Assembly (NCBI GenBank): GCA_024640385.1
Contig: JAHEFC010000051.1
Coordinates: 1-14,392 of the forward strand
Direction of reading: 5' to 3'
DNA from: Sphingobacteriales bacterium
Lineage (GTDB): Bacteria; Bacteroidota; Bacteroidia; Chitinophagales; Chitinophagaceae
DNA length: 14,392 nt
Shown: positions 13,857 to 14,392 of the stretch, piece by piece
How positions within the stretch are numbered: the stretch's first letter is position 1
Layout: each line of letters begins with the position of its first letter
Made by a program: the position numbers and the translations under genes
Notes under the pieces: model-generated
Databases searched by the model: none
What the model was told of the DNA's origin: nothing
What the model saw: the letters and a program-made list of their open reading frames with translations, nothing else

Positions 13857-14392
13857 CACCGGGATTGTATTTGAATCTGAGAATGTTGGCCACAGCATCC
13901 TGGGCTTCATTAGAAATGAACATATCTCCGTTTGCAGAAAAACATATTCCTTCGGGTTGGCGGAACATAGCTTTCGCCAGTTTAAATACCTGTTTTACCT
14001 GGCCGTTATTCATGATCACCAGGATGCGGTCGTTCACGGAGATCACATAGAGTTCCCCGGTGACCGGGTGTATCGCCGCCGATGTGGGTTTACATTTCGA
14101 TTTGGACTTTTCCCTGAGGTTGGCGATAGCTGCTGAGTCGGGCGAATAGAGCGGCTCATATTGAAACGATGCCGTTGTGGTGTCCAATACATATGCAGGT
14201 ATCCGGCCATCCCTGAGTTCTTTTGGAGTCTTGGTCAGCAGGAAGGTCTTCTGTTTGCTTTTATCAAAACAGATAGCCTCGAATTCAATGCCTGTTTCAG
14301 TGAATGGGAATACCCTGGTTGCAAAACTATCTGTGAAGGCATTGCTGATCCTATGCACTTCTCCATTGCTTTTAATGGCATACCAATAGGTT
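13840..14392 (-). CDS. SdiA-regulated/NHL-like beta-propeller protein (5' partial)
   Basis: The frame is open to the window edge (TYWYAIKSNGEVHRI at the edge), so the gene starts beyond 14392 and the GTG at 14358 is internal. About 183 C-terminal residues are visible. Repeating blades are recognisable: GIEFEAICFDKSKQKTFLLT, PTSAAIHPVTGELYVISV, and QPEGICFSANGDMFISNEA, the last being the blade signature shared by SdiA-regulated (YjiK-like), SMP-30 and NHL propellers. Full-length relatives are usually exported or lipid-anchored and of unknown function; the N-terminus that would show a signal peptide is missing. The stop at 13840-13842 lies within the coding region of the convergent 780-codon gene, a 17-bp overlap. 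Assignment to the SdiA-regulated family is likely, but other six-bladed propellers cannot be excluded. Confidence 0.75.
   Translation of the reverse strand, partial: TYWYAIKSNGEVHRISNAFTDSFATRVFPFTETGIEFEAICFDKSKQKTFLLTKTPKELRDGRIPAYVLDTTTASFQYEPLYSPDSAAIANLREKSKSKCKPTSAAIHPVTGELYVISVNDRILVIMNNGQVKQVFKLAKAMFRQPEGICFSANGDMFISNEAQDAVANILRFKYNPGATTAQ

Overview
This window looks like chromosomal DNA from a member of the Bacteroidota, most likely a Chitinophagaceae-type bacterium. The basis is the promoter style (TTG or TTTG, 19-20 nt, then TAnnTTTG, seen several times just upstream of genes), the general absence of Shine-Dalgarno sequences, a transketolase encoded as a separate N-terminal subunit, a DksA-like protein with a degenerate zinc finger, and a DUF3078-type outer-membrane protein. 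The genus is inferred from protein flavour only; no search was possible. I see no phage, plasmid, insertion sequence, CRISPR, rRNA or tRNA.

Layout. 1-724: the end of a DksA/TraR-like gene with a Lys/Pro/Ala-rich N-terminal tail, ending in a perfect 26-bp inverted repeat. 844-3104: a divergent pair, an MsbA-like lipid exporter (minus) and rbfA for 30S maturation (plus), bracketed by two short-repeat arrays in opposite orientation. 3162-4382: a LolC/LolE/FtsX-like permease. 4548-5330: a DUF2975 membrane protein and a small Xre-type HTH regulator, behind a strong promoter whose -33 element lies in a palindrome. 5429-6262: the N-terminal half of transketolase (minus), divergent from a WecA-type glycosyl-1-phosphate transferase at 6498-7628. 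7737-8300: frr, convergent with an EamA-family transporter (8305-9186, minus). 9207-9318: an unusual heptamer array that switches orientation in its middle. 9422-10710: mscL and a DUF3078 protein. 10778-13856: scpA overlapping a large cytosolic protein of unknown function. 13840-14392: the C-terminal part of a SdiA-regulated/NHL-like propeller protein, convergent with and overlapping the large gene.

How it fits together. Most genes are housekeeping: ribosome biogenesis and recycling (rbfA, frr), envelope construction and traffic (MsbA-like, Lol-like, WecA-like, DUF3078), osmotic safety (mscL), chromosome condensation (scpA) and the pentose phosphate pathway (transketolase). They form short transcription units of one or two genes. 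The less ordinary parts are the 780-residue protein overlapping scpA, the DUF2975/HTH pair with its apparent operator, the repeat arrays between genes, and the zinc-less DksA-like protein. I found no clear evidence of a wholly new multi-gene system. The scpA-coupled 780-residue protein is the best candidate for undescribed biology.
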